Notes: generated from the sequence alone by a model not told the origin. Positions 1-8,538 are shown, numbered from the stretch's first letter. The stretch is 64,000 nucleotides of DNA from Uruburuella suis (GCF_004341385.1 NZ_SLXE01000014.1:1-64000); one strand, 5' to 3'. Numbers and translations are program-made.

Positions 1-99
1 AGCCGCTACGATAAGCTAAAGCGCAACTTCCACAGCACGGTTTTATTGGGATGCATTGTGATGTGGCTACCTTTATGACAAGTAATTGTGAACAGCCCC
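1..99 (+). mobile_element. Right end of an IS5-like insertion sequence (3' end of transposase plus terminal repeat)
   Basis: Frame 1 reads the last 25 codons of a transposase (SRYDKLKRNFHSTVLLGC, then IVMWLPL and a stop at 76-78). The RYDKxxRNF...L pattern is typical of the C-terminus of IS5-family DDE transposases. The terminal repeat follows at once, with AATTGTGAACAGCCCC ending near 99. The rest of the element lies to the left of the window, so it is unknown whether it is intact. The same terminal sequence bounds the small repeats at 15130, 15379 and 23186. Family assignment is by recognition of the C-terminal motif only. Confidence 0.72.
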
Positions 100-161
100 T
101 AGGCCGTCTGAAACAAGTGGTTTACAATAGCTGCTGTTTCTTTGAATAACGGCATTCAAAC

Positions 162-1562
162 GTGAAAATCCTCATTCTCGGCAGCGGCCAGGTCGGCTCG
201 ACCGTGGCGCAAAATCTGGCCAGCATGCCCAATAACGATGTGACCATTATCGATATCGACGAAACGGCGCTGCACAATTTGGGCAGCAAGCTCGATGTGC
301 AAACGCTGCACGGCAATGCCGCGTCGCCCATGGTGCTGGAGCGCGCCGGTGCGGCCGATGCCGATTTGATGCTGGCGCTCACCCGCAGCGATGAAACCAA
401 TCTGGTGGCCTGCAAGCTGGGCGCGGATATGTTTAACATTCCCAGCCGCATCGCGCGCGTGCGCTCGGTGGATTATCTGGAATACCAGCCCGATGAAGAA
501 GAATGCGGCAGCAGCCTGAAGGTGTTTGACGTTACCGAATCCATCAGCCCCGAGCAGCTCGTTACCGAGCGGCTGGCAGGGCTGATCAACTATACCAGCA
601 CTTTGCAGGTGCTGCGTTTTGCCGACGATAAAGCCAAAATGGTGATTGTGCAGGCGCACAAAGGCGGCTTGCTGGTGAATAAGGAAATCGCCGAAATCAA
701 CCGCCACCTGCCCGATAATGTGGATTGCCAGATTTGCGCCATCTACCGCAACAACCGCTTTATCGTGCCCTCGGCGCAAACCGTGATTATCGAGGGCGAC
801 GAAGTGTGTTTTGTGGCAGCTGCGGCCAATGTGAAAACCATTATGCGCGAATTGCGCCCGCTGGAGCAGCGCACCCGCCGCGTGATGATTGCCGGCGGCG
901 GCAACATCGGCTACCGGCTGGCCAAACAGCTAGAAGCGCAATACGACATTAAAATCATCGAATTCAACCCCGGCCGCGCCGAATGGCTGGCCGAGCATTT
1001 GGATAATGCACTGGTGTTGCAGGGCACGGCCACCGACGAATCGCTGCTCGATGAAGAATACATTGATGAAATCGACGTGTTTTGCGCGCTCACCAATGAT
1101 GATGAAAACAACATCATGGCCAGCCTGCTGGCGAAAAACCTCGGTGCCAAGCGCGTGATTGCGATTGTGAACCGCTCGAGCTATGTGGATTTGCTCGAAG
1201 GCAACAAAATCGACATTGTGGTGTCGCCGCATTTGGTCACCATCGGCTCGATTTTGGCGCACATCCGCCGCGGCGACGTGGTGGCGGTGCACCCCTTGCG
1301 CCGCGGCACCGCCGAAGCGATTGAAGTGGTGGCGCACGGCGACCCGCAAACTTCCGCGCTGGTGGGGCGGCGCGTGTCGGAAGTGAAGTGGCCGCAAGGC
1401 TGCCATTTCGCCGCGCTGGTGCGCGATGACGAAGTGATTATGGGCCACAAAGAAGATGCGGTGATGGCCGATGGCGATCACCTCATTTTCTTCGTGTCGC
1501 GCCGGCGCGTGCTGCGCGAGCTGGAAAAGTTGATTCAGGTGAAGATGGGCTTTTTCGGCTGA
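162..1562 (+). CDS. trkA: Trk potassium uptake regulatory subunit TrkA
   Basis: Peripheral cytoplasmic NAD(H)-binding subunit that gates the TrkH potassium channel. The 466-residue length is usual. It has two RCK halves, each opening with a Rossmann nucleotide-binding loop: GSGQVG at residues 7-12 and GGGNIG near residue 245. Each is followed by a TrkA-C type regulatory region. The start is GTG at 162, because the first Rossmann strand begins immediately after it. A DUS-paired terminator (1569-1602) follows the stop directly, so trkA is probably transcribed separately from phoU. The partner trkH lies beyond the pst genes at 7011. Confidence 0.95.
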   Translation: MKILILGSGQVGSTVAQNLASMPNNDVTIIDIDETALHNLGSKLDVQTLHGNAASPMVLERAGAADADLMLALTRSDETNLVACKLGADMFNIPSRIARVRSVDYLEYQPDEEECGSSLKVFDVTESISPEQLVTERLAGLINYTSTLQVLRFADDKAKMVIVQAHKGGLLVNKEIAEINRHLPDNVDCQICAIYRNNRFIVPSAQTVIIEGDEVCFVAAAANVKTIMRELRPLEQRTRRVMIAGGGNIGYRLAKQLEAQYDIKIIEFNPGRAEWLAEHLDNALVLQGTATDESLLDEEYIDEIDVFCALTNDDENNIMASLLAKNLGAKRVIAIVNRSSYVDLLEGNKIDIVVSPHLVTIGSILAHIRRGDVVAVHPLRRGTAEAIEVVAHGDPQTSALVGRRVSEVKWPQGCHFAALVRDDEVIMGHKEDAVMADGDHLIFFVSRRRVLRELEKLIQVKMGFFG

Positions 1563-1568
1563 ATATGA

Positions 1569-1602
1569 AAGGCCGTCTGAAAGAAAAGTTTCAGACGGCC
1601 TT
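1569..1602 (+). terminator. DUS inverted-pair terminator after trkA
   Basis: AAGGCCGTCTGAAA and its reverse complement are separated by six bases. They form a 14-bp stem six bases after the trkA stop. The paired uptake sequence doubles as an intrinsic terminator, as is common in Neisseria. Confidence 0.8.
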
Positions 1603-1730
1603 ATGCATCATTTTCAGCGCAGTAAAGATTCTGTCATCAAACTGTTTTATCATGCTCCGATGCAGCCGAAAGCTTTGCAGCAGCGCCCGCGCGGCCGGCT
1701 TCGGCGTTTACACACAACAGGAGAGAGGCT

Positions 1731-2432
1731 ATGGCCGAACATATTTCATCCCATTTCAATCAAGAGCTGGAAAACGTGCGCAGCGAAGTGATGCGCATGG
1801 GCGGGCTGGTGGAAGCGCGTTTGCAGCAAGTGCTGGCCGCTTTAGACGAAGGCAGCAGCAGCGGGCTCACCGAAGTAATTGATGGCGATGCCGACATCAA
1901 CAAGCTCGAAGTGGAAATCGACGATGCCTGCCAAACCATTATCGCGCGCCGCCAGCCGGCTGCCGGTGATTTGCGTTTTGTGCTGGCGGTGAGCCGGGTG
2001 ATTGTGGATTTGGAGCGCATCGGCGATGAGGTGAAAAAAATAGCCCTCAAAGCACACGAGCTTTTGGGCAACAACCGCGTGGCCGCGCCCGAGCTTTACA
2101 ACACCCACCGCATGGGCACGGTCACGCTGGGCATGATACACCGCGCGCTGGATGCGTTTGCCCGGCTCGACACCGGCGCCGTGATCGAGCTTTCCGAAAC
2201 CGACAAACACCTCGATGCCGATTACCGCGCCCAATTGCGCAGCCTGATTACCTTTATGATGGAAGACCCGCGCAGCATCAGCGCCACCATCGACATTATG
2301 TTTATGAACAAATCCATCGAGCGCATCGGCGATCATGCCGAAAACATTGCCGAGCATGTGGTGTATCTCACCCGCGGCATTGATGTGCGCCACCGACCGC
2401 TGGAGCAGATTAAGGCCGATTTGTCAGAATAG
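1731..2432 (+). CDS. phoU: Phosphate transport system regulator PhoU
   Basis: Cytoplasmic all-helical protein that links the PstSCAB transporter to phosphate signalling and limits phosphate uptake. The 233-residue protein has the two three-helix repeats of the family. They are visible as the paired segments around LEVEIDDACQTIIARRQP and the later LDADYRAQLRSLITFMMED, each followed by an ERIGDxxxxIAE-like acidic metal-binding motif (ERIGDEVKKIA, ERIGDHAENIA). The ATG at 1731 follows a GAGAGAGG ribosome-binding site. Here phoU precedes pstSCAB rather than following it as in E. coli. It is separated from pstS by a terminator and a repeat element. Confidence 0.95.
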   Translation: MAEHISSHFNQELENVRSEVMRMGGLVEARLQQVLAALDEGSSSGLTEVIDGDADINKLEVEIDDACQTIIARRQPAAGDLRFVLAVSRVIVDLERIGDEVKKIALKAHELLGNNRVAAPELYNTHRMGTVTLGMIHRALDAFARLDTGAVIELSETDKHLDADYRAQLRSLITFMMEDPRSISATIDIMFMNKSIERIGDHAENIAEHVVYLTRGIDVRHRPLEQIKADLSE

Positions 2433-2448
2433 TTTCAGCGCTTTCTTT

Positions 2449-2471
2449 AGCAGCCTTCGGGCTGCTTTTTT
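2449..2471 (+). terminator. Intrinsic terminator after phoU
   Basis: A 7-bp stem AGCAGCC/GGCTGCT with a TTCG loop is followed by a run of T. It lies 17 bases after the phoU stop and is not DUS-based. Confidence 0.8.
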
Positions 2472-2488
2472 GTGGGCGCAAATGTTTC

Positions 2489-2678
2489 ATACCCATTCAA
2501 AAAATAATAAACAAACAGGCAGCCTGTAGGTCGGATTCTCGAATCCGACACTTGTTCGCAGAACAAGGCACGCACATTGCTTTGGCCGATGGCCAAACGT
2601 CGGATTCAAGAATCCGACCTACGCGTATGATGCTGCCGAACTGCTTTTATTTTGTAAGGTTATTTTTGGAATGGGTAT
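2489..2678 (+). repeat. Small interspersed element, family 1, copy 1 (about 190 bp)
   Basis: Bounded by ATACCCATTCAAAAAAT and its imperfect inverse ATTTTTGGAATGGGTAT. The interior carries two short hairpins: TCGGATTC/GAATCCGA around 2533, repeated as GTCGGATTCAAGAATCCGAC near 2600. It also has GTTCGCAGAAC and TTGGCCGATGGCCAA. It encodes nothing. Near-identical copies lie at 39112-39283 (same orientation, with one hairpin deleted) and 41979-42171 (inverted). This is a MITE-like non-autonomous element. The parent transposase is not in the window. Confidence 0.8.
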
Positions 2679-2808
2679 CAGACGGCCTTTGCCAAAACCG
2701 ACACGCTGCCCTGAAACGCTTTGCCGGATGAAGGTTGTTTCATTTGAAATTTAATTAAAATCAATTGCTTATTAAATGTTTCAGCGAATATGTAAGGCTT
2801 TGTAAGTT

Positions 2809-2814
2809 TTGTCA
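2809..2814 (+). promoter_or_regulatory. Possible pstS promoter element (-35 TTGTCA)
   Basis: The AT-rich 2740-2887 interval ends in TTTTGTCACAC, giving a TTGTCA hexamer about 75 bases before pstS. A weak extended -10 (TGCTTAAAC) follows near 2833. The segment loosely resembles half a Pho box, but only one half-site is convincing. Confidence 0.3.
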
Positions 2815-2887
2815 CACAGTTGAAACAAAGCTTGCTTAAACTGGCAACGTTTGAAACCGCCCCTTCTTTACGATAGAGAGAAACATT

Positions 2888-3997
2888 ATGCAAATCCGTA
2901 TTTTGAGCGCTGCGCTGATCGCCGCTTTCGCCCTGGCCGCCTGCGGCGGCTCCAACAACACTGCTCCGGCCGCACAAGAGGGCGCTTCTGCCGCTTCGCC
3001 TGCTGCCGCTTCCGATAAAGTGGTGCTGGACATCACCGGCGCCGGTGCTTCGTTTCCGCAGCCGATTTATGTGCAATGGGCGCAAGCCTATCAGGCGGCA
3101 AGCGGCGGCCGCATTAATTATCAATCTATCGGCTCTTCGGGCGGCGTGAAACAGATTGCCGCCAAAACCGTGGATTTCGGCGCGTCTGATTCGCCCCTGA
3201 AAGCGGAAGATTTGGAAAAAGAAGGCTTGGTGCAGTTTCCGACTGTGATCGGCGGCGTGGTGCCGGTGGTAAATGTGGAAGGCATCAAGCCGGGTGAATT
3301 GAAGCTCACCGGCGAGGTGTTGGCCGATATTTATCTGGGCACCATCAGCAAATGGAACGACCCGAAAATCGCCGCTTTAAACGAAGGCCTGAAGCTGCCT
3401 GATGCGCCGATTACCACCGTGTTCCGCTCCGACGGCTCGGGCACCAGCTTTATTTTCACCACTTATCTGAGCCAGGTTTCGCCCAAGTGGCAGGAATCGG
3501 TGGGCGCGGCCAACACGGTGAAATGGCCCACTTCCAGCTCGGGCGCGGCCGGCAAGGGCAATGAAGGCGTGTCGACTTATGTAAACCGCGTGAAAAATTC
3601 CATCGGCTATGTGGAATATGCTTATGCCAAGCAAAACAATATGTCGCACGTGCAGCTGCAAAACAAAGCCGGCCATTTTGTGCAGCCTTCGCAAGAGAGC
3701 TTTGCCGCTGCGGCCGATGTGGATTGGAAAAGCGTGCCGGGCTTCAGCTTGGTGCTGACCAATCAGCCGGCTGAAAAAGCGTGGCCCTTGGCTGCCGCCA
3801 CCTTTATTTTGGTGCACAAAAAAGCCGATGATGCGGCCAAAGCCAAAGCGGCGCTGAGCTTCTTCGACTGGGCTTATCAAAACGGCGACGATGCGGCTGC
3901 CAAGCTTGATTATGTGCCGCTGCCCGCATCGGTGAAAGATTTGGTGCGCGCCGAGTGGAAGCAGATCACCGATGCCAACGGTGCGGCGATCTACTGA
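2888..3997 (+). CDS. pstS: Phosphate ABC transporter substrate-binding lipoprotein PstS
   Basis: Periplasmic high-affinity phosphate receptor for the PstCAB transporter. The 369-residue protein starts with a lipoprotein signal peptide ending in LAAC with Cys19, so it is probably anchored in a membrane rather than freely soluble. It then has an Ala/Ser-rich linker. Phosphate-contact loops are recognisable: TGAGASFPQPIY near residue 51, GSSGGV near 82 and RSDGSGTSF near 181. It leads the pstSCAB set. A strong DUS hairpin right after its stop probably makes the receptor mRNA more abundant than the membrane genes. Confidence 0.95.
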   Translation: MQIRILSAALIAAFALAACGGSNNTAPAAQEGASAASPAAASDKVVLDITGAGASFPQPIYVQWAQAYQAASGGRINYQSIGSSGGVKQIAAKTVDFGASDSPLKAEDLEKEGLVQFPTVIGGVVPVVNVEGIKPGELKLTGEVLADIYLGTISKWNDPKIAALNEGLKLPDAPITTVFRSDGSGTSFIFTTYLSQVSPKWQESVGAANTVKWPTSSSGAAGKGNEGVSTYVNRVKNSIGYVEYAYAKQNNMSHVQLQNKAGHFVQPSQESFAAAADVDWKSVPGFSLVLTNQPAEKAWPLAAATFILVHKKADDAAKAKAALSFFDWAYQNGDDAAAKLDYVPLPASVKDLVRAEWKQITDANGAAIY

Positions 3998-4005
3998 TGA
4001 AGCAA

Positions 4006-4059
4006 AAGGCCGTCTGAACGGCAATCCGGCGGTTGCGGATTGTTTCAGACGGCCTTTTT
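4006..4059 (+). terminator. Extended DUS hairpin between pstS and pstC
   Basis: AAGGCCGTCTGAA pairs with TTCAGACGGCCTT. Inside the pair, GCAATCCG and CGGATTG extend the stem, giving a long interrupted hairpin ending in TTTTT. It sits 58 bases before the pstC start. It could terminate most pstS transcripts or stabilise their 3' end. Confidence 0.75.
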
Positions 4060-4117
4060 AAAGTTGTGCAAACGATGGTGCTTGTGCAGCAAACACTTAT
4101 GCAAAAGAACACATCTT

Positions 4118-5074
4118 ATGAGCTCACTCCAACAAAAGCTCAAGCAGCAGCGCCTGCTTGACACCTTATTTGTCGGCACCACCCGTTTGTTTGCCTTTTT
4201 GGTGCTGGCCAGCTTGGGCGGCATTCTGATTTCGCTGGTGATCGGCGCTTTGCCCAGCATGCGCGAATTCGGCTTCGGCTTTTTTACATCTTCCAATTGG
4301 GACACGGTGCAAGGCCAATATGGCGCACTCGCGCCCATCTACGGCACTTTGGTTACCTCGGCCATCGCCTTGCTGATTGCCGTGCCGGTGAGCTTCGGCA
4401 TTGCCGTGTTTCTCACCGAATTGTGCCCGGCATTTTTGCGCCGGCCGCTGGGCATTGCGGTGGAACTTTTAGCGGGCATTCCCTCGATTATCTACGGCAT
4501 GTGGGGCTTGTTTGTGTTTGCACCCGTGTTTGCCGATTATATCCAGCCGTTTTTCATTAAATATTTCGGCGATCTGCCGCTGATCGGCATGCTGTTTCAA
4601 GGCGCGCCCATGGGCATCGGCATGTTTGCCGCCGGCCTGATTCTGGCGATTATGATTATTCCGTTTATCGCCTCGGTGATGCGCGATGTGTTTGAGGTAA
4701 CGCCGCCGATGCTGAAAGAATCGGCCTACGGCTTGGGCAGCACCACTTGGGAAGTGGTGCGCCATGTGGTGCTGCCTTACACCAAAGCCGGTGTGGTGGG
4801 CGGCATCATTCTCGGCCTCGGTCGCGCGTTGGGCGAAACCATGGCGGTTACCTTTATTATCGGCAACACCTTCAACATCAGCGCCAGCCTGTATAACTCG
4901 GGCGTGTCGATCACCTCGGCGCTGGCCAACGAATTTGCCGAAGCGGTGGACCCGTTGCATTTATCATCGCTCTTATATCTGGGCCTGATTCTCTTCCTGA
5001 TTACCTTTGTGGTGTTGTGCATTTCCAAAGTGATGTTGTTGCGCATGCAGCGCAATGAAGGCCGCTCACACTAA
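4118..5074 (+). CDS. pstC: Phosphate ABC transporter permease PstC
   Basis: Inner-membrane channel subunit that pairs with PstA. The reading frame extends upstream to 4040 but there overlaps the hairpin. The ATG at 4118 gives MSSLQQKLKQQRLLD and the usual 318-residue length, so it is preferred although its ribosome-binding site is weak. Several hydrophobic segments are visible from residue 20 onward. The EAA-type loop contacting PstB is ESAYGLGSTTWEVVRHVVLP, ending near residue 225. It is followed by a GLGRALGETMAV segment. Confidence 0.94.
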   Translation: MSSLQQKLKQQRLLDTLFVGTTRLFAFLVLASLGGILISLVIGALPSMREFGFGFFTSSNWDTVQGQYGALAPIYGTLVTSAIALLIAVPVSFGIAVFLTELCPAFLRRPLGIAVELLAGIPSIIYGMWGLFVFAPVFADYIQPFFIKYFGDLPLIGMLFQGAPMGIGMFAAGLILAIMIIPFIASVMRDVFEVTPPMLKESAYGLGSTTWEVVRHVVLPYTKAGVVGGIILGLGRALGETMAVTFIIGNTFNISASLYNSGVSITSALANEFAEAVDPLHLSSLLYLGLILFLITFVVLCISKVMLLRMQRNEGRSH

Positions 5075-5091
5075 AGCTCGAGGAAAACCTG

Positions 5092-5943
5092 ATGCAAAGC
5101 AATATGAATAACGCGGTTTACCGCCGCCGCCGCTTGGTGAGCCGCTTCAATCTCACCATGGCATGGCTCACAATGGCCTTCGGCCTTTTCTGGCTGGGTT
5201 GGATTTTCTACACCTTGTTTTATGAAGGCTTCAGCGGCCTGGGCACGCATATTTTCACGCTCGACACACCGCCGCCGGGCATGGAAGGCGGCTTGCGCAA
5301 TGCCATTTTGGGCAGCCTGATGATTACGCTCTTCGGCCTTTTGATCGGCACACCCATCGGCATTTTGTGCGGCATTTTTCTGGCCGAATTCGGCCAGCGC
5401 AGCAAATTGGCCGCCGCCACCCGCTTTATGAACGACATTTTGCTCTCCGCGCCCTCTATCGTAATCGGCCTGTTTATTTACGAATTGGTGGTGGTGCAGC
5501 AAGGCCATTTTTCCGGCTGGGCAGGCTCGCTGGCCTTATCGCTGTTGGTGATTCCGGTGGTGGTGCGCACCACGGAAAACATGCTCAAGCTCGTGCCCAA
5601 CAGCCTGCGCGAAGCCGCTTATGCGCTGGGCACGCCCAAATGGAAGCTCGTGATGATGGTCACGCTGCGGGCGGCGCAGGCCGGTGTGCTCACCGGCGTG
5701 TTGCTGGCATTTGCCCGCATTTCCGGCGAAACCGCGCCCTTGCTCTTCACCGCGCTCAACAACCAATTTTTCAGCACCAACATGAATCAGCCGATTGCCA
5801 ACCTGCCCAACGTGATTTACCAATTCGCCATGAGCCCTTACAGCGATTGGCACGACTTGGCCTGGGCTGCCGCGCTGCTGATTACGCTCACCGTGCTGAT
5901 TGCCAATATTCTGGCGCGCTACATCAGCAGCAGAAACAGCTGA
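5092..5943 (+). CDS. pstA: Phosphate ABC transporter permease PstA
   Basis: Second inner-membrane channel subunit of the phosphate importer, 283 residues, 17 bases after pstC with a GAGGAAA ribosome-binding site. Hydrophobic segments alternate with short loops. The EAA loop is visible as REAAYALGTPKWKLVMMVTL near residues 176-195, followed by ARISGETAPLLF. Translation coupling with pstC is likely given the short gap. Confidence 0.95.
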   Translation: MQSNMNNAVYRRRRLVSRFNLTMAWLTMAFGLFWLGWIFYTLFYEGFSGLGTHIFTLDTPPPGMEGGLRNAILGSLMITLFGLLIGTPIGILCGIFLAEFGQRSKLAAATRFMNDILLSAPSIVIGLFIYELVVVQQGHFSGWAGSLALSLLVIPVVVRTTENMLKLVPNSLREAAYALGTPKWKLVMMVTLRAAQAGVLTGVLLAFARISGETAPLLFTALNNQFFSTNMNQPIANLPNVIYQFAMSPYSDWHDLAWAAALLITLTVLIANILARYISSRNS

Positions 5944-6005
5944 CCGAGGCCGCCTGAAACACCGAACACTTGCTTACACTTATTTGATTACACCAAGGAA
6001 TCACA

Positions 6006-6761
6006 ATGGAAACCAAAATCGCCGTGCGCAATTTCAACTTTTACTACGGCTCTTTCCACGCGCTGAAAAACATCAATCTGGATATTCCCGCCAACAAAGT
6101 CACCGCCTTTATCGGCCCCTCCGGCTGCGGAAAATCCACCTTGCTGCGCACCTTCAACCGCATGTACGACCTTTATCCGGGCATGAAAGCCGAGGGCGAT
6201 TTGCTGCTGGACGATAAAAACATTCTCGGCAAAGATATCGACCTGAACCTCTTGCGCGCCAAAGTGGGCATGGTGTTTCAAAAGCCCACGCCCTTTCCCA
6301 TGTCGATTTACGACAACGTCACCTTCGGCGTGAAGCTTTACGAAAAGCTGAGCAAAAGCGAATTGGACGACCGCGTGGAATGGGCTTTGCGCAAAGCCGC
6401 GCTGTGGGGCGAAGTGAAAGACAAGCTCAAGCAAAGCGGCAACTCGCTCTCCGGCGGCCAGCAGCAGCGCCTGTGCATCGCGCGCGCCGTGGCCAACAAG
6501 CCCGAAGTGGTGCTGCTCGACGAGCCCACTTCCGCACTCGACCCGATTTCCACCGCCCACATCGAAGAATTGGTAACCGAGCTGAAAAAAGACTACACCA
6601 TCGCCATGGTCACCCACAACATGCAGCAAGCCGCGCGCGTGTCCGATTTCACCGCCTATATGTATTTGGGCGAATTAATCGAAGTGGACCGCACCGAAAA
6701 AGTGTTTAAAAACCCCTCGCGCAAAGAAACCGAAGATTACATCACCGGCAAATTCGGCTGA
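6006..6761 (+). CDS. pstB: Phosphate ABC transporter ATP-binding protein PstB
   Basis: Cytoplasmic ATPase that powers PstCA, 251 residues. Walker A is GPSGCGKS near residue 38, the ABC signature is LSGGQQQR, Walker B is VVLLDEPTSALD, and the H-loop follows at MVTHNM. The Q-loop region reads VGMVFQKPTPFPMSIYDN, characteristic of PstB. The AAGGAA ribosome-binding site precedes the ATG. It is the last gene of the pst operon and is followed by a DUS terminator. Confidence 0.97.
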   Translation: METKIAVRNFNFYYGSFHALKNINLDIPANKVTAFIGPSGCGKSTLLRTFNRMYDLYPGMKAEGDLLLDDKNILGKDIDLNLLRAKVGMVFQKPTPFPMSIYDNVTFGVKLYEKLSKSELDDRVEWALRKAALWGEVKDKLKQSGNSLSGGQQQRLCIARAVANKPEVVLLDEPTSALDPISTAHIEELVTELKKDYTIAMVTHNMQQAARVSDFTAYMYLGELIEVDRTEKVFKNPSRKETEDYITGKFG

Positions 6762-6799
6762 TGGGTTTTGAAGCGGTGGGATGATGAATCTTGCCAAGA

Positions 6800-6828
6800 G
6801 GCCGTCTGAAAACTTTTCAGACGGCCTT
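6800..6828 (+). terminator. DUS inverted-pair terminator after pstB
   Basis: AGGCCGTCTGAAAA and TTTTCAGACGGCCT are separated by one base (C) and lie 40 bases after the pstB stop. A second, divergent DUS pair (6930-6962) lies closer to trkH. Confidence 0.75.
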
Positions 6829-7010
6829 GTGGCATCATCAGCCATAAGCCGCGCAACACCTCTTGCGCTGCCCGCTGCCCGATAGCAATGATAGATAGCT
6901 TATTCCCTGTATCCGCTATAAAATAAGGTTTCAGACGGCCTCGGGCAAACTAGGCCGTCTGAATGCATTTGTTTTCTTTTAATCAAAGGCCGTCTGAACG
7001 CTGTTGCGCC

Positions 7011-8468
7011 ATGCATAAAATTATTCCGATTATCCACGTGCTCTCCAAGCTCGGCGTGTTGTTTTCCGTGCTGCTGTTGGTGCCGACGTTTGTGTCGTAT
7101 CTGTTTCTCGACGATGCGCTGCCCGCATTCGGCCGCACCGCGCTGGTGACCATTATCGGCTCGGTATCGGTGTGGCTGCTCACCTGGCACTACAACCGCG
7201 AGCTGCGCCAGCGCGACGGCTTCACGCTGGTGTTTATGCTGTGGGTGGGCTTTGCCGCCATCGCCGCGATGCCGTTTTATCTTTATTTTCCCAATATGAG
7301 CTACACCGATGCGTTTTTCGAGGCGATGTCGGGGCTCACCACCACCGGCGCCAGCGTGATCAACAGCCTCGACACGCTCGCGCCTTCGCTCAATTTTTGG
7401 CGCCATATGCTCAATTGGCTCGGCGGCATGGGGATTATCGTGCTGGCGGTGGCGATTCTGCCCATGCTCGGCGTGGGCGGCAGGCAGCTTTTCAAAGCCG
7501 AAATCCCGGGCGTGGATAAAGACAGCAAATTGGCACCGCGCATTTCGCAAGTGGCCAAAAAACTGTGGATGGCCTATCTTTCCATCACCGTGGCGTGTTT
7601 TTTGGCGCTGCATTGGGCGGGCATGAGCTGGTTTGACGCCATCTGCCACGCCATGTCGGCGGTGTCGCTGGGCGGCTTTTCCACCCACGACAACAGCATT
7701 GCCTATTTCAATTCCGTGGCCATTGAAATGGTGATTATCGTGGCCACAGTTACCGGCGCCATCAACTATGCCAGCCATTTCGCCGCCGTGCGCAACCGCT
7801 CGCTCAAAAGCTATTGGCGCGATGAAGAATGCCGGGTGATGCTGGTGGTGCTGGGCGGCAGCATTGTCGCCGCCAGCCTTTATCTGTGGCAGCAGCAGTA
7901 TTACACGAGCCTCTCGGATGCGTTTCGCTTTGTGGGCTTCAATTTTGTGTCTATCGGCTTGGCCAGCGGCTTTGCCAACACCGATTTTGCCACCTGGCCG
8001 CTCTTGGCCTCGCTGTGGATGTTTTTCCTCTCCAACCTTTTAGCCAGCTCAGGCTCGATGGGCGGCGGCATTAAAAACGTGCGCGCGCTGGTGCTGTTTA
8101 AATTCAGCCTGCGCGAAGTGGTGCTGCTTTTGCACCCGCATGCCGTGCGCACAGTGAAAATCAACAAGCGCAGCATACCCGACCGCACGGCGCTGACGAT
8201 TTTGGCCTTTATTTCGGTGTATTTCATCACCGTGGTGCTGTTTACCTTTTTGATGATGGCCACCGGGCTCGATTTTATGTCGGCCTTCACCGCCGTGATC
8301 GCCTGCATCACCAATGCCGGCCCCGGCTTGGGCGAAGTAGGCCCCGCCAGCAACTATGCCTTGCTCACCGACAGCCAAAAATGGTTTTGCACCATGGTGA
8401 TGCTGCTGGGGCGGCTGGAAATTTTCACCGTGCTGGTGTTGCTCACCCCCGCTTATTGGAAAAAATAA
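7011..8468 (+). CDS. trkH: Trk-type potassium channel subunit TrkH
   Basis: Inner-membrane potassium channel gated by TrkA. The frame opens at 6963, but those codons translate a DUS. ATG 7011 (MHKIIPIIHVLSK) gives 485 residues, normal for TrkH/TrkI. The four membrane-pore-membrane repeats are evident, and the first selectivity-filter loop reads GLTTTGASV near residue 110. Related loops follow at SLGGFST, GSMGGG and TNAGPGLGEVG. It stands behind the pst operon and the terminator at 6800, about 5.4 kb from trkA. Confidence 0.93.
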   Translation: MHKIIPIIHVLSKLGVLFSVLLLVPTFVSYLFLDDALPAFGRTALVTIIGSVSVWLLTWHYNRELRQRDGFTLVFMLWVGFAAIAAMPFYLYFPNMSYTDAFFEAMSGLTTTGASVINSLDTLAPSLNFWRHMLNWLGGMGIIVLAVAILPMLGVGGRQLFKAEIPGVDKDSKLAPRISQVAKKLWMAYLSITVACFLALHWAGMSWFDAICHAMSAVSLGGFSTHDNSIAYFNSVAIEMVIIVATVTGAINYASHFAAVRNRSLKSYWRDEECRVMLVVLGGSIVAASLYLWQQQYYTSLSDAFRFVGFNFVSIGLASGFANTDFATWPLLASLWMFFLSNLLASSGSMGGGIKNVRALVLFKFSLREVVLLLHPHAVRTVKINKRSIPDRTALTILAFISVYFITVVLFTFLMMATGLDFMSAFTAVIACITNAGPGLGEVGPASNYALLTDSQKWFCTMVMLLGRLEIFTVLVLLTPAYWKK

Positions 8469-8499
8469 TTTCAGACGGCCTGCATGCACAGGTACGACA

Positions 8500-8538
8500 T
8501 GCGTAGGTACGATTAGCGCAGCGTAATCGTACGCATGC
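8500..8538. repeat. Short palindromic repeat, copy 1
   Basis: GTACGATT and AATCGTAC form inverted arms around AGCGCAGCGT, flanked by GCGTAG and GCATG. The same 38-base unit occurs at 48646-48683. The rest of the 8469-8728 gap carries two DUS and no gene. Confidence 0.6.

Noticed and set aside
156..779. Long open frame of 207 codons opposite trkA
   Set aside because: It lies wholly inside trkA on the other strand, has a His/Gln-rich composition typical of antisense frames in GC-biased genes, and lacks a ribosome-binding site.
2795..2820. Pho box upstream of pstS
   Set aside because: Only one half-site resembles the CTGTCA pattern, and no phoB or phoR gene is in the window. Not strong enough to call.
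4040..4117. Upstream extension of pstC
   Set aside because: The extra 26 codons translate the DUS hairpin and have no homology pattern; ATG 4118 gives the normal PstC length.
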